A stretch of 64,000 nt of DNA from positions 691,060 to 755,059 of the forward strand of contig NZ_HE978511.1 of NCBI RefSeq assembly GCF_000311725.1, written 5' to 3'. Positions 37,505 through 46,393 of the stretch are shown here, in pieces (the stretch's first letter is position 1; every line of letters begins with the position of its first letter). This DNA is from Robertmurraya massiliosenegalensis JC6 (lineage in GTDB: Bacteria; Bacillota; Bacilli; Bacillales; Cytobacillaceae). The notes below the pieces were generated by a model. It had not been told where the DNA came from. It worked only from the letters and a program-made list of their open reading frames with translations, and did no database searches. Position numbers and translations under genes: made by a program.

Positions 37505-38557
37505 TTACGTTAACGTCTCCAGAGTAACGCCCAGTTCTGAACCAGTTTCACGTAGTTCTTGATACAATGACTTTGATAATGGAATTCCTTCTTCTCTTCG
37601 AATCGCTTCTTTTTCCCTTTCAATTTCACCAGGTAAATAAATTCTTTCAATTCCATTCATCTTTTGAACCTGACGTATTTGCGATATATAGTTATCTACT
37701 TTTTTCTGATACTCTTCAAGTGATTGGAATAAATCAGGCCTCATGACGATAAAACAATGTCCCACCTCTTGCCTCTTTGATTCGAACATTGAAGCAATAT
37801 AAGGTCCATAATTCGCTCCCGTAAAAATTCCAGACAAAAAGTCATTTAATAACACGATTCCATATCCCTTTGGTCCTGCCATTGGAAGGACTAACCCCTG
37901 TAATGCTTCGGTTGGATCTGTTGTTCTTCGGCCATCATGTGTAATCGCCCAATCTTCCGGAATTTTCTCTTTCATTTTCTCAGCAATCCTAATTTTTCCT
38001 TTCGCTACTACACTCGTTGCCATATCTAAAATGATGGCATCTTCCGCTCCAGCAGGAAGACCGTAGCAGAACGGGTTTGTTCCAAAGAATTTTTCTTGCC
38101 CACCCCATGGTGCCATGGATGGAGAGGCATTTGAAGTTAATAAAGCGATCATATTCTCATTAACTGCATATTTTGCATAAGCTGCTAACATCCCACAGTG
38201 ATTTGAATGCTTAACTCCAACAATTGCAATTCCAGTATTTTTTGCTTTTTCTACCGCAAGTTCTATAGACGCTTGTGCAACTAATATACCCGGTAGGTTA
38301 TTTCCATTGACAAGCGCTGCTGCTGCTCCCTTTTCCTCGACTTCGATCTTTCCATCAATCGTAACAAGTCCCTCTCTCATCCTCTTTGCATATATGGGGA
38401 TTCTACTTAATCCGTGTGAATCTACACCTCTTAAGCTTGCTCCTACAAGATGATCAGCAATTGTTTTTGCATCTTCCGAACGTAATCCAACTTGCAAAAA
38501 TATTTGATACGTAAAGTCATTTAATATTTCATAGGAAAACACTTTATCTTCATTCAT
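37505..38557 (-). CDS. Ldh-family (malate/L-lactate/sulfolactate type) NAD(P)H dehydrogenase
   Basis: A 350-aa member of the non-Rossmann malate/lactate dehydrogenase family (YlbC/YiaK/ComC). Motifs are GASLRGVDSHGLSRIPIY (about 41-58), the catalytic-histidine segment KHSNHCGMLAAYA, SPSMAPWGGQEKFFGTNPF (substrate and cofactor loop) and AGPKGYGIVLLNDFLSG. These enzymes interconvert 2-hydroxy and 2-oxo acids, or reduce cyclic imines. The substrate should be a 2-hydroxycarboxylic acid related to what the TRAP system imports. It overlaps the next upstream gene by 4 nt. Confidence 0.88.
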   Translation of the reverse strand: MNEDKVFSYEILNDFTYQIFLQVGLRSEDAKTIADHLVGASLRGVDSHGLSRIPIYAKRMREGLVTIDGKIEVEEKGAAAALVNGNNLPGILVAQASIELAVEKAKNTGIAIVGVKHSNHCGMLAAYAKYAVNENMIALLTSNASPSMAPWGGQEKFFGTNPFCYGLPAGAEDAIILDMATSVVAKGKIRIAEKMKEKIPEDWAITHDGRRTTDPTEALQGLVLPMAGPKGYGIVLLNDFLSGIFTGANYGPYIASMFESKRQEVGHCFIVMRPDLFQSLEEYQKKVDNYISQIRQVQKMNGIERIYLPGEIEREKEAIRREEGIPLSKSLYQELRETGSELGVTLETLT

Positions 38558-39453
38558 GGATTATCCTCCATATGAAAGACCTGTTTATAAAATAAAAACA
38601 ATTCATCTTTTGTATTGTTTAAATCCTTGTTTGCGCTCTTTTTCTTTTCAGAGATTAATTGCAATAATTCTTTTGTTGTTTTTGTCATGACGGGTTCCAT
38701 TCCTAATTGAGACACATAAGATATGGCCTCTTCCATTTCAATCACTCTTCTCTGTGCATGTTGTTGAGTTCCTGTTAAGAAGCGGTCTAACAGCCGATCG
38801 AAGGACATTGTATTCAACGTTTCTTTTAGTGATTCCATAACGTTTTCATAGCTGTCTTTAGAAAGTTTTGCCGCAACAAAGGTTTCAATTATTAGCGCTG
38901 CAAATCCTTTCATAAAAAGACTACGAATCATTTTAATGCTTGAAGCAGTACCGGGACTCCCCTTTATAACTTCGATATTCATTCCTAATGGCCGTAACAC
39001 ATCTGCTACCTTTATAGCGCTCTTTCCAGAAACGAGGATAGGAACTTCGTGTTTAGTTTGGGGAAGTGGTGCCATTAAGACACCATCAATAAATGATTTC
39101 CCCTTTTTATTAAAGAGCTCTCCCATTTCTTGCATGATGATAGGACTAGCACTATTTAAATCAATATAGAGATGAGCATCGGTTAAAAATGGCAACATTT
39201 TTTGGGCTGAGTCTACTGCTACATCTGCTCTCGTCACATTAAAAATGACGTCACTTTCATTCGCTAACTGCTCTTCTGATTCCATTAACATAACACCTAG
39301 TTTATCTGCTGTTTGCAACATCGCTTGCGAAACATTACGTCCTTTATAATGGTAGGCAAATATTTTTATATGCCCTTGCCCACCTAATCCCTCTGAAATC
39401 GATCTTGCTACTTCTCCGAAACCGATGAACCCGATCTTCAACTCCGTAACCAT
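38554..39453 (-). CDS. 6-phosphogluconate-dehydrogenase-like NAD(P) oxidoreductase with DUF1932 domain
   Basis: A 299-aa protein with an N-terminal Rossmann domain (IGFIGFGEVARSI, residues 7-19) and a helical C-terminal DUF1932 domain (about 190-265). The substrate-binding region SFIDGVLMAPLPQTKHEVPI and SIKMIRSLFMKG (catalytic Lys region) fit the beta-hydroxyacid dehydrogenase superfamily. Reaction: NAD(P)-linked oxidation of a 3-hydroxyacid, specificity unknown. It is 3 nt from the DUF6282 gene and overlaps the Ldh gene by 4 nt. Confidence 0.82.
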   Translation of the reverse strand: MVTELKIGFIGFGEVARSISEGLGGQGHIKIFAYHYKGRNVSQAMLQTADKLGVMLMESEEQLANESDVIFNVTRADVAVDSAQKMLPFLTDAHLYIDLNSASPIIMQEMGELFNKKGKSFIDGVLMAPLPQTKHEVPILVSGKSAIKVADVLRPLGMNIEVIKGSPGTASSIKMIRSLFMKGFAALIIETFVAAKLSKDSYENVMESLKETLNTMSFDRLLDRFLTGTQQHAQRRVIEMEEAISYVSQLGMEPVMTKTTKELLQLISEKKKSANKDLNNTKDELFLFYKQVFHMEDNP

Positions 39454-39456
39454 TGT

Positions 39457-40341
39457 TCAATTCAGTCCTTTATCAATGTCTAAAAGCTGAGCAGGGTTTT
39501 TCTTAATCATCTGTTCAATTTCTTCTAATTTAAATTCTTCCTGCAAAAGAGTTTGAACCATATCTTGGAATCCTTCCAATGGTGTCGGATTATGAATTTG
39601 ACCAAAATCCGTAGACATAATACATTTCTCGACCCCTACCTTGCGAATAGCGGTAATATAGTCTGTTACTGGAAGCTGGGAATGCTTTGGCATCGTTGCT
39701 ACCCAACAGTGATCCATATAAGCTCCGAGTTTTGAAAGCTCGATTTGGTCTGATAGCGAAAGTCGAGTCCCTACTGATGGAGTCAAAGGATGATTCACAA
39801 CTAGTTTATTAATCCCTATCTCAATGGCTTTATCAAATAATGTGAAGATTTCGTCTCGGGAAATATGTCCAGTTGCTAAAATCATATTATTCTCCTTTAT
39901 AATCTCTAGCACTTCAATTATTTCTGGAAGTAGCTGACCGTTTTGATCGACAATCATTAGACCATTCCTAATTTTATGTTTCTCTGTTTCCATATAATGA
40001 GGATCATTTTTAGATGAATAGGTTGGCATCCAAACGATTTTTGAACCCATTGCCGCTTCAATTGCTACAGCTTCTGGATTTATACCTCCAACGCTTGAAT
40101 CAAGTGTAATACCGCCAATTGCTCTTGCACCATCACAATGTTTATTCGCAAGTTGTGCGATCGCACCTGTGCCAAAGCTTTTGTTCTTGAGCACAACAGC
40201 TCTCATTCCTACTTCCTTTGCTTCTTTTAAAAGTTCAAATGCATCGTTCTTTCGTTTCGTTAATCCATCTGGTGCAAAGTGCACATGAAATTCAACCGCT
40301 TGATTTAAAAGTTTTTTAATGGTTTCGTTATAGATTGTCAT
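39457..40341 (-). CDS. DUF6282 / amidohydrolase-like metal hydrolase
   Basis: A 294-aa TIM-barrel protein that looks like a metal-dependent hydrolase. FHVHFAPDG (residues 18-26) is an HxH metal motif; further potential ligands are ATGHISRDE (His near 170), LVVNHPLTPS (His near 195) and the Asp of IMSTDFGQIHNP (about 252). Members of this group occur in catabolic operons with TRAP transporters, but no reaction is assigned. It overlaps the TRAP permease gene by 4 nt and the next gene follows after 3 nt. Confidence 0.72.
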   Translation of the reverse strand: MTIYNETIKKLLNQAVEFHVHFAPDGLTKRKNDAFELLKEAKEVGMRAVVLKNKSFGTGAIAQLANKHCDGARAIGGITLDSSVGGINPEAVAIEAAMGSKIVWMPTYSSKNDPHYMETEKHKIRNGLMIVDQNGQLLPEIIEVLEIIKENNMILATGHISRDEIFTLFDKAIEIGINKLVVNHPLTPSVGTRLSLSDQIELSKLGAYMDHCWVATMPKHSQLPVTDYITAIRKVGVEKCIMSTDFGQIHNPTPLEGFQDMVQTLLQEEFKLEEIEQMIKKNPAQLLDIDKGLN

Positions 40342-42209
40342 TCCAATACCTCTTTTACTTGGTTATTGTTATTAACATTCGTTACTTTAGGTTTTCTAAT
40401 TTGGATTAAAAAGAGGGCAAGACCTATCAATAAAACTCCAATTAAATCGGACATTAATCCCGGAATAACTAATGTAACCCCGCCACTAAGCAAAATGAAC
40501 CTTTCAATTATGACTAGATTCTTTCTGAACCATCCTGTTGAAGCTGCTCCCATTGCAATTACTCCCACTGACGCCGTTATTACGCTATAGATAATCGATG
40601 GTAATGTGCCTTCTCCCATTAGCTCAGGACCATAAATAAACAGGAATGGAATGATAAACGCTGGAAGTGCGTACAAAAATGATATCCACCCCGTCTTAAA
40701 GGGTTTGGAATCTGCAATCCCAGCGGCTGTAAAAGCTGCTAATGCCACAGGAGGTGTAATTGGTGCAAAACAAGAATAATAGAATACAAACAAATGGGCA
40801 GCAAGTAACGGAACACCTAATTGAACTAATGCTGGTGTAGCTAAAACTGAAAAGACGATATACGCAGGTGTTGGTGGAAGCCCCATCCCAATAATTATGG
40901 CTCCAATCATCGTTAGTAATAGGGTTAAGAATAAAGAGTTTTCACCTATAGCTAGGAGAACTCCTGATAGCTTTAACCCTAATCCGGAAAGCGTAATAAT
41001 CCCAACAACGATTCCAGCAGTACCGCAGGCAATCGATACAACAATCATACTTTTTGCTGATGTCACAAGGGTATCAATCAATGTTCTGATGCCCATTTTC
41101 TTATCTTTCGTAAAAAAACTAACAAGAATCACCGCTACGATCGAATATAACGCTGACCTCGTAACTGACATTTTAGCGAAAACTAAAAAGAAGATTAGTA
41201 CAAACAACGGAAGCAAAAGCAAAAACCCTTTTTTAAGCGTTTCTTTAAGGTCAGGTATTTCTTCCTTTGATAAACCTTCTAACTTATTTTTGGCAGCTTC
41301 AAAATCAACAACCATATATATCGATAAGTAATACAATAACGCTGGAATAACAGCTGCTGTTACGATTGCTGAGTATGGCAACCCAGCCATTTCAGCCATG
41401 ATGAAGGCACCAGCTCCCATAACCGGTGGCAAAATAGAACCTCCAGTTGATGCAACAGCTTCTACGGCACCAGCAACTTCTTTTTTATATCCCACTTTCT
41501 TCATTAATGGGATCGTAAATACTCCAGTAGTCGTAACATTCGCAACAGGACTTCCGTTCACAGAACCCATTAAGGCGCTTGCAAATATCGCAACTTTGGC
41601 TGGACCTCCTCTTTTTCGTCCACCAATTGCCATGGCTAAATCAATGAATACTTGACCTGCCCCTCCCTTTTCGAGAAAGGTTCCAAAAATGATAAACATC
41701 GCTACAAACGTAGCCGCTGCTGCAAGGGCTGAACCAAAAACTCCCTCGGTCGTTAAAAACATCGTTGACATGAGTCGAGCTAATGTGTAGCCTTCATGAC
41801 CAAAAAAGCCAGGAACTAAGTATCCAAAAAAGCCATAGGCCAAAAAGATTCCAGCGATAATCGTTAATGCCCATCCTGTCACACGTCTACATGCTTCTAA
41901 CAGAAGTACAACCAAAATAAGGCCAAAAATCGTATCAGCATGATTCACATAGCCAATTCTACTTTCAATGGTTGGATACGATATATATAAATAAACAATG
42001 GAAGAAATGACTCCCACTATCGCCATTACATCGATAATTCGGAGTATTTTTTTATTTTTGCTAGTTGGATATAGTAAAAATACCAGTAGCAACATCAATC
42101 CTATGAAAATTCCACGCTGAAGTACGGGTGTGAATTGTCCAAAGGTTGCTGTGTAAATGGTGAATAACGAAGTCGCCAATGCGATAATGAAAACGATCTT
42201 TTTTACCAT
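40338..42209 (-). CDS. Fused TRAP transporter permease (4TM/12TM)
   Basis: A 623-aa membrane protein in which the small DctQ-like and large DctM-like subunits are joined, the usual partner of TAXI binding proteins. Motifs in the large part are MFIIFGTFLEKGGAGQVFIDL (core FGTFLEKGGAGQVF), GGRKRGGPAKVAIFASALMGSVNGS, split as GGPAKVAIFASALMGSVNGS, the ASTGGSILPPVMGAGAFIMAE loop (core TGGSILPPVMGAGAF) and GMGLPPTPAYIV. It imports an organic acid using a sodium or proton gradient. The binding protein gene is at 33959-34954. Confidence 0.92.
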   Translation of the reverse strand: MVKKIVFIIALATSLFTIYTATFGQFTPVLQRGIFIGLMLLLVFLLYPTSKNKKILRIIDVMAIVGVISSIVYLYISYPTIESRIGYVNHADTIFGLILVVLLLEACRRVTGWALTIIAGIFLAYGFFGYLVPGFFGHEGYTLARLMSTMFLTTEGVFGSALAAAATFVAMFIIFGTFLEKGGAGQVFIDLAMAIGGRKRGGPAKVAIFASALMGSVNGSPVANVTTTGVFTIPLMKKVGYKKEVAGAVEAVASTGGSILPPVMGAGAFIMAEMAGLPYSAIVTAAVIPALLYYLSIYMVVDFEAAKNKLEGLSKEEIPDLKETLKKGFLLLLPLFVLIFFLVFAKMSVTRSALYSIVAVILVSFFTKDKKMGIRTLIDTLVTSAKSMIVVSIACGTAGIVVGIITLSGLGLKLSGVLLAIGENSLFLTLLLTMIGAIIIGMGLPPTPAYIVFSVLATPALVQLGVPLLAAHLFVFYYSCFAPITPPVALAAFTAAGIADSKPFKTGWISFLYALPAFIIPFLFIYGPELMGEGTLPSIIYSVITASVGVIAMGAASTGWFRKNLVIIERFILLSGGVTLVIPGLMSDLIGVLLIGLALFLIQIRKPKVTNVNNNNQVKEVLE

Positions 42210-42225
42210 ATTGTCCCCTCACTTT

Positions 42226-42353
42226 CTACAGTTGTTCCATTTCTAACCGATCCCCAATCAAGCATCCATCATGTGCGGAAATATCTCTCATTTTATTAAG
42301 CTGTGAACAGTCCCCTACTACTTCAAGACAGCCTTTTCTTTATAAGCTCTCAC
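42226..42353 (-). pseudogene. Possible small gene remnant with a single-base frameshift
   Basis: Between the UGSC gene and the TRAP gene a GTG overlapping the UGSC stop gives VRAYKEKAVL and then stops. One base later the other frame continues EVVGDCSQLNKMRDIS, then AHDGCLIGDRLEMEQL, and stops at 42226. Adding one base near 42330 would give a 42-aa protein with two cysteines. I do not recognise it. It may be a broken small gene, an uncorrected sequence error, or chance. Confidence 0.3.
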
Positions 42354-43963
42354 TCTATTAACTTTGTCACCGTTCGACTCGCTGCTCCAAATGATGGCAT
42401 AAACGTTGTGTGCGCTCCATCTCCACCAGCAACTAGTATTTTGATGTCTTCTAAATAATCGACCACTGGAACTGAATAATATTCAGGAACATTTGCAAAC
42501 CACTTTTCTCTTCTCTTAAAGAGCTGCTGCTTCCTCGTTTCCTCAGGGAACATACTGATTGGAACACGTGCCTGATCATAAAGAAATTTTTGAACATCCT
42601 TTTTAGAATACCCACATTTTTCTATGAGTTTTGCATGTTCTGGAGAAAATACTAATAAGACTTCTCCCCCGATCGTCATATTATTGATTCCTAACGGTGT
42701 CATCGAACCTGCAATCATAATCAATAAATTTTGGGCATTTGTACTTGTTTGCTCAAGAATATTATGGGTGCCAGCTACACCGAATACACTCACCGTACTT
42801 TGTTCAGAAGTGTATCCTAAATCAATATGATGGGCGTTCCATGGATTATCCTCTTCATTTTCAGCTATACAAAAGCTAATTTTTCCAGGTTGACCTTGTG
42901 TTGCCCTATCCATTTCACCTGGCAATGCTCCCCCAATATTTAGCATACATAGTCGAATCGCTCTGCCAATTGTGAGATTAGCCATATTCCCTTGCCCGAA
43001 TACATTTGCTTTACTATTCATTTTTAATTGTTTAGCGATTGGACCATTCACAACAATTAATGGCGTCACCGGATTCGTAGTTGCTTGGATTGCATATAGA
43101 TTAAATTTTTTATCTAATAACGCCTTCACAGCTGTTAAAACAACTGGAAAATATTCTGGTTTACAGCCTGCCATTACTGCGTTAATCGCGACCTTTTCCA
43201 CTGTTGTGACTGCCCATGAAGGTGGAAATTCACCAAGTGAGTCATTTGGACTAAGTGTAGTCTGTTCAAGCATGGCTTTGACTCGATCTGGTATAGGAGC
43301 AATAATCGGCAAACCATCTGACCATTTTTGCTCGTAAAAATATTCGTTAACGCTCTCGAAGAAATCAAGCGGTCCGGCGTTAATTTCAAATGATATCGGT
43401 TCAAAATCTTGTTCATGAGAGCATTCATCTGTCTTCATTGAAGTTTCAGTCAAAGCACTAGCCACTTCATCGGCAATAGTAAGCCCATACTGGTATGCTT
43501 GCTCATCTGAGGAACTACCGAGTGGGTGTGGAACTTCTTTAATGACTAGATCTGGAAAACCTTTTGCTTCTGCTTCCATTGATGCTAACGGCTGGAACAC
43601 TTCCGAGCATATCGTCACAGTAGGAATTCCTAAAGTTTCAAACGTAATCGAATCATGGACACTCCATGATGTGCAGGATCCTCAGTCACCGACTCCAGTA
43701 ATCACAGCATGATATTTATCTTGGATCTCTTGCACCACTATCTCTGGCACTGCTGTAGGAGTATCTATTTTCTTAAATACTTTTGTTCTAATACCTTTCT
43801 CTTCAAAATAATCACGAATTCCATTCAGCACTTTATCAGATTGGGGTTTTAAGTTATCAAGAAAAGCGACATATTTCCCTTCAAGCTGTTCAAGCTTGGA
43901 AACTTCCTTTTTATCTTTTTTCACTGTCACAGCAACAGGGTTCAGCACATCTATTTTTTTCAC
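42350..43963 (-). CDS. UGSC family selenoprotein (in-frame TGA read as selenocysteine at residue 94)
   Basis: A 537-codon gene interrupted only by an in-frame TGA at 43682-43684. The TGA is followed by GGA TCC TGC, so translation gives GVGD-U-G-S-C, exactly the motif that names the UGSC (seleno)protein family. The N-terminal part (1-95) resembles an alpha/beta redox or binding domain. After about residue 200 comes a conserved-looking domain of unknown function (EQKWSDGLPIIAP, KVAINAVMAGCKPEYFPVVL). An 8-bp SECIS-like hairpin follows the TGA. The GTG start at 43963 follows AAGGGAG by 7 nt and overlaps the PrpD stop by 4 nt. Standard gene callers would split it into two genes. U94 and C97 form a UxxC redox pair. 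The reaction is unknown. Confidence 0.85.
43652..43670 (-). promoter_or_regulatory. Bacterial SECIS element of the UGSC gene
   Basis: On the minus strand, 11 nt after the TGA, ATCATGGA-GTG-TCCATGAT forms a perfect 8-bp stem with a 3-nt loop beginning with G. The loop is 19 nt from the TGA. This fits the known bacterial SECIS pattern of a short stem with a G early in a small apical loop, 16-37 nt downstream of UGA. It lies inside the coding sequence, as bacterial SECIS elements do. Confidence 0.8.
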
Positions 43964-45372
43964 TTGCTCACTCCCTTTGAATGTTTGATCCAACCTTTGT
44001 AATCGGTTGCAATATTGTTGTTATGAAACGATTTATAGAGAAAATCAATCTCCTTTTCTATATTGAAAATATTTGCGATCATTTCTTCTGTCTTTTCTTC
44101 TCCAATAATTGATTTACAATTCCCATAGAATTTCGCTGCTAATTGAGCATCGTCTAACGGGTGTGATGGTTCACCTAATGGATTGTGAATTAACTCCATT
44201 AAAGTCGATCCGTCTGCAACATTTATTTCTACTTTTGCTGCTCTTTCATTTGGATACACTGTTTCTGCGTATTCATCGATATACACTTCTACTTTACTGG
44301 CCAAATTTCTGCATTGGCTTGTTGAATTCTCAGGAGCAAAATGACCAATTTCCAGTGTTGGATATAACAGAGCAAGTGCTACTGTATACGGCAGGCTCAT
44401 TTGTGCATCAAGGAGTGACTGACATTCATGATGTCGATGCTTATAAGCAATACTATTTACCCCTACTCGAATACGTACAATATCCTCTACCTTAATTTCA
44501 TTCTTTTCTTTTAACTTGTAGACTGCATCTACTGAAGAATGAATATGTCTGCAACATGGATATGGTTTAAAGTAAATATTCGAAATCTCAAAGGTTTTTC
44601 CTAAGTTTTGTAATAATCTTTCGCTTGAAATATCTGCGCCAGCAAAAGCTTGAAAAAGACCATTTTCAGATTCTAATACCGACTTTGGACCCGTCAACCC
44701 GTTAAGCGAAAGTTCCACAGCCAATAGTGCATCTCGAGCAGCCTGACCAGGATGAATTCGTTTTACCTCTGCTCCCGTGCCTAAGAAAGCAAATATTCCA
44801 CCAGCAAAGCTGGCTGCAATCCCAAAAGCATTTTGAACTTCTTTTTTATTAAGTTCATTCAGGACACAAAGGCCAGCAACAGCACCGAATATCCCCGCCA
44901 CAGGTGTATTATGAAACCCTCTTTTCCGTGAAGAAGGATGAAGAGCCGAAGAAATTCTCAAACAGACATCGTATCCAATCACAATCGCCCTTGCTAATAA
45001 ATCGAAATTTGGTTTTCCTTTCTCTGCTTCTGCAAGGAGAGGTGGTAAGACCACTGTACCAGGATGAATCGAGCCTTTCGTATGTCCATCATCTAAATCT
45101 AGACTATGAGCAATCGTTCCGTTTATAAAAGCCGCATTTGTTTTTGATAGTTTTTTCTTATGGCCAATGACATGATAGTCCCCTTCTCCTTCTAATTCCA
45201 GTAATGTTTGAAAGACCTGTTTACTCACAACTGTTTGCGAACCTGTGATAGCACAACAGAAATAATCAAGTAAAACCCTTTTCACTTGCTGGAGAATATC
45301 TTCTGTCAACGTCATCTTTTTATAGTTAGCTACATGGTTTGCTAACTCTTCTGTCATCGCTCTCATTTTCAT
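43960..45372 (-). CDS. MmgE/PrpD family protein
   Basis: A 470-aa MmgE/PrpD-fold protein. Family regions seen are LLDYFCCAITGSQ near the N-terminus, INGTIAHSLDLDDGHTKGSIHPG (core AHSLDLDDGHTKGSIHPG, about 100-118), IVIGYDVCLRI, GTGAEVKRIHPGQAARDALLAVEL (core KRIHPGQAARDALLA) and YPCCRHIHSSVDA. The superfamily includes 2-methylcitrate dehydratase, cis-aconitate decarboxylase and iminodisuccinate epimerase, so it should dehydrate, decarboxylate or epimerise a polycarboxylic acid. It precedes and overlaps the UGSC gene by 4 nt. An ATG at 45372 with GGAG 4 nt upstream is the likely start; others lie at 45366 and 45357. Confidence 0.88.
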   Translation of the reverse strand: MKMRAMTEELANHVANYKKMTLTEDILQQVKRVLLDYFCCAITGSQTVVSKQVFQTLLELEGEGDYHVIGHKKKLSKTNAAFINGTIAHSLDLDDGHTKGSIHPGTVVLPPLLAEAEKGKPNFDLLARAIVIGYDVCLRISSALHPSSRKRGFHNTPVAGIFGAVAGLCVLNELNKKEVQNAFGIAASFAGGIFAFLGTGAEVKRIHPGQAARDALLAVELSLNGLTGPKSVLESENGLFQAFAGADISSERLLQNLGKTFEISNIYFKPYPCCRHIHSSVDAVYKLKEKNEIKVEDIVRIRVGVNSIAYKHRHHECQSLLDAQMSLPYTVALALLYPTLEIGHFAPENSTSQCRNLASKVEVYIDEYAETVYPNERAAKVEINVADGSTLMELIHNPLGEPSHPLDDAQLAAKFYGNCKSIIGEEKTEEMIANIFNIEKEIDFLYKSFHNNNIATDYKGWIKHSKGVSK

Positions 45373-45404
45373 ACAACTCCTCATACGCTATAAAGAAAAC
45401 CATT

Positions 45405-45418
45405 TGAAAACGCTTTAT
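45405..45418 (-). promoter_or_regulatory. Weak cre-like site between enoyl-CoA hydratase and PrpD genes
   Basis: TGAAAACGCTTTAT on the plus strand matches the cre consensus at 12 of 14 positions with an intact CG core. It lies in the only gap (49 bp) early in the operon and could act as a roadblock. Confidence 0.35.
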
Positions 45419-45421
45419 CTA

Positions 45422-46177
45422 CTATTTTGAAAAAAATGCCGCAACAGCATCCTTATGTTCACTACCACCCTTGATGATGGTTTGAGTATCGACTTCTTTT
45501 TCTAATATCTCTGTGAAACTTGCATTTTGATAACGATTGATAAGCAATTTCGACAAAATGAAGGATTGAATGGGCCCATTCATTAACTCATTTGCTATCT
45601 CATTTGCCTTTTCAATTAATGAACCTTCCGTCACCACTTCATGAACAAAACCAATTTCACATGCTTCTTGAGCAGTCAATTTTTTCCCTGACCAAATCCA
45701 CTCTTTCGCTTTCCATTCACCAACCATTCTCGGGAGATGATAATGAAGTCCCAAATCAGGGATTAAACCTACATTTTTAAAGGATAGAACAAATTTGGCA
45801 TTTTCTTCTGCAATTACAATATCAGAAGCAATCGCTAAGCTCATTCCAGCTCCTGCTGCATATCCTTGTACTGCCGAAATGGTTATTTTACGTAAATCAC
45901 GAATTCTCTCAATGATTGTTGAGGAGACTTCCATCCCTTTTTTCACTTCGATCGGATCATATTCTGCTTGCATCGCCTTGACGTCTCCACCTGCACAAAA
46001 CGCTCTTCCTTTCCCTGCAAAAATAACCACTTTAACATTTGGTTCTTGTTCAATAAGATCTAATGCGCCTTTTAAATCATCTTTTAACTTCTTACTTAAT
46101 GCATTTAAAGAGTTCGGTTCATTGAAGAAAATGCTGGCTACTCCGTTTTCAAGAGTCATTTCGACACTCTTCTCCAT
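45422..46177 (-). CDS. Enoyl-CoA hydratase/isomerase family protein, first gene of the sigma-54 operon
   Basis: A 251-aa crotonase-fold protein. The oxyanion-hole segments are AFCAGGDVKAMQ and SAVQGYAAGAGMSLAIASD. The usual hydratase glutamates are not clearly kept: AGMSLAIAS replaces GGxELA, and the second site reads VGLIPDLGLHYHLPR, with an Asp where PaaG/PaaB-like isomerases have one. It is therefore more likely an isomerase or specialised hydratase than a standard 2-enoyl-CoA hydratase. The ATG at 46177 is preferred over a GTG at 46189 that sits on top of the AAGGA site. It is 78 bp downstream of a sigma-54 promoter. Confidence 0.83.
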   Translation of the reverse strand: MEKSVEMTLENGVASIFFNEPNSLNALSKKLKDDLKGALDLIEQEPNVKVVIFAGKGRAFCAGGDVKAMQAEYDPIEVKKGMEVSSTIIERIRDLRKITISAVQGYAAGAGMSLAIASDIVIAEENAKFVLSFKNVGLIPDLGLHYHLPRMVGEWKAKEWIWSGKKLTAQEACEIGFVHEVVTEGSLIEKANEIANELMNGPIQSFILSKLLINRYQNASFTEILEKEVDTQTIIKGGSEHKDAVAAFFSK

Positions 46178-46254
46178 TGATTTCACCATCCTTGCACAAT
46201 GGAATATTTTGGCTCATATAGCGAATATTCGTAAAATTCTTCTTAATACTTTAT

Positions 46255-46271
46255 AGCAAGAAGCGTGCTAA
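46255..46271 (-). promoter_or_regulatory. Sigma-54 (SigL) promoter of the UGSC/TRAP operon
   Basis: On the minus strand TTAGCAC-N5-TTGCT matches the -24/-12 consensus TTGGCAC-N5-TTGCW with one change at -24 (GG to AG). The spacing of the GC pair is exact. Transcription should start near 46244, about 65 nt before the hydratase gene. A sigma-54 activator is encoded immediately upstream. Confidence 0.72.
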
Positions 46272-46333
46272 TTCACCAGTTATATTTAAATACGATTAAT
46301 TTAACACATTTTGCATAGCGAAATTAAATAATA

Positions 46334-46348
46334 GTTTAATTTTTAAAC
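46334..46348. promoter_or_regulatory. Probable upstream activator site A for the PrpR-type regulator
   Basis: A perfect 6-3-6 palindrome GTTTAA-TTT-TTAAAC lies about 65-80 bp upstream of the -24 element. A near-identical palindrome lies upstream of the regulator gene (48354). A second related 15-mer, GTTCATTTTCCGAAC, lies at 46364-46378, 30 bp away centre to centre. Confidence 0.5.
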
Positions 46349-46393
46349 ATATTTAAAAATGTCGTTCATTTTCCGAACACCTTGTTCCCAAAC

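Noticed and set aside
43682..43684. Treating the TGA as an ordinary stop, giving a 93-aa protein and a separate 422-aa protein
   Set aside because: The codons around it spell the UGSC motif exactly, the frame is continuous, a SECIS-like hairpin follows, and the second part lacks a good start signal.
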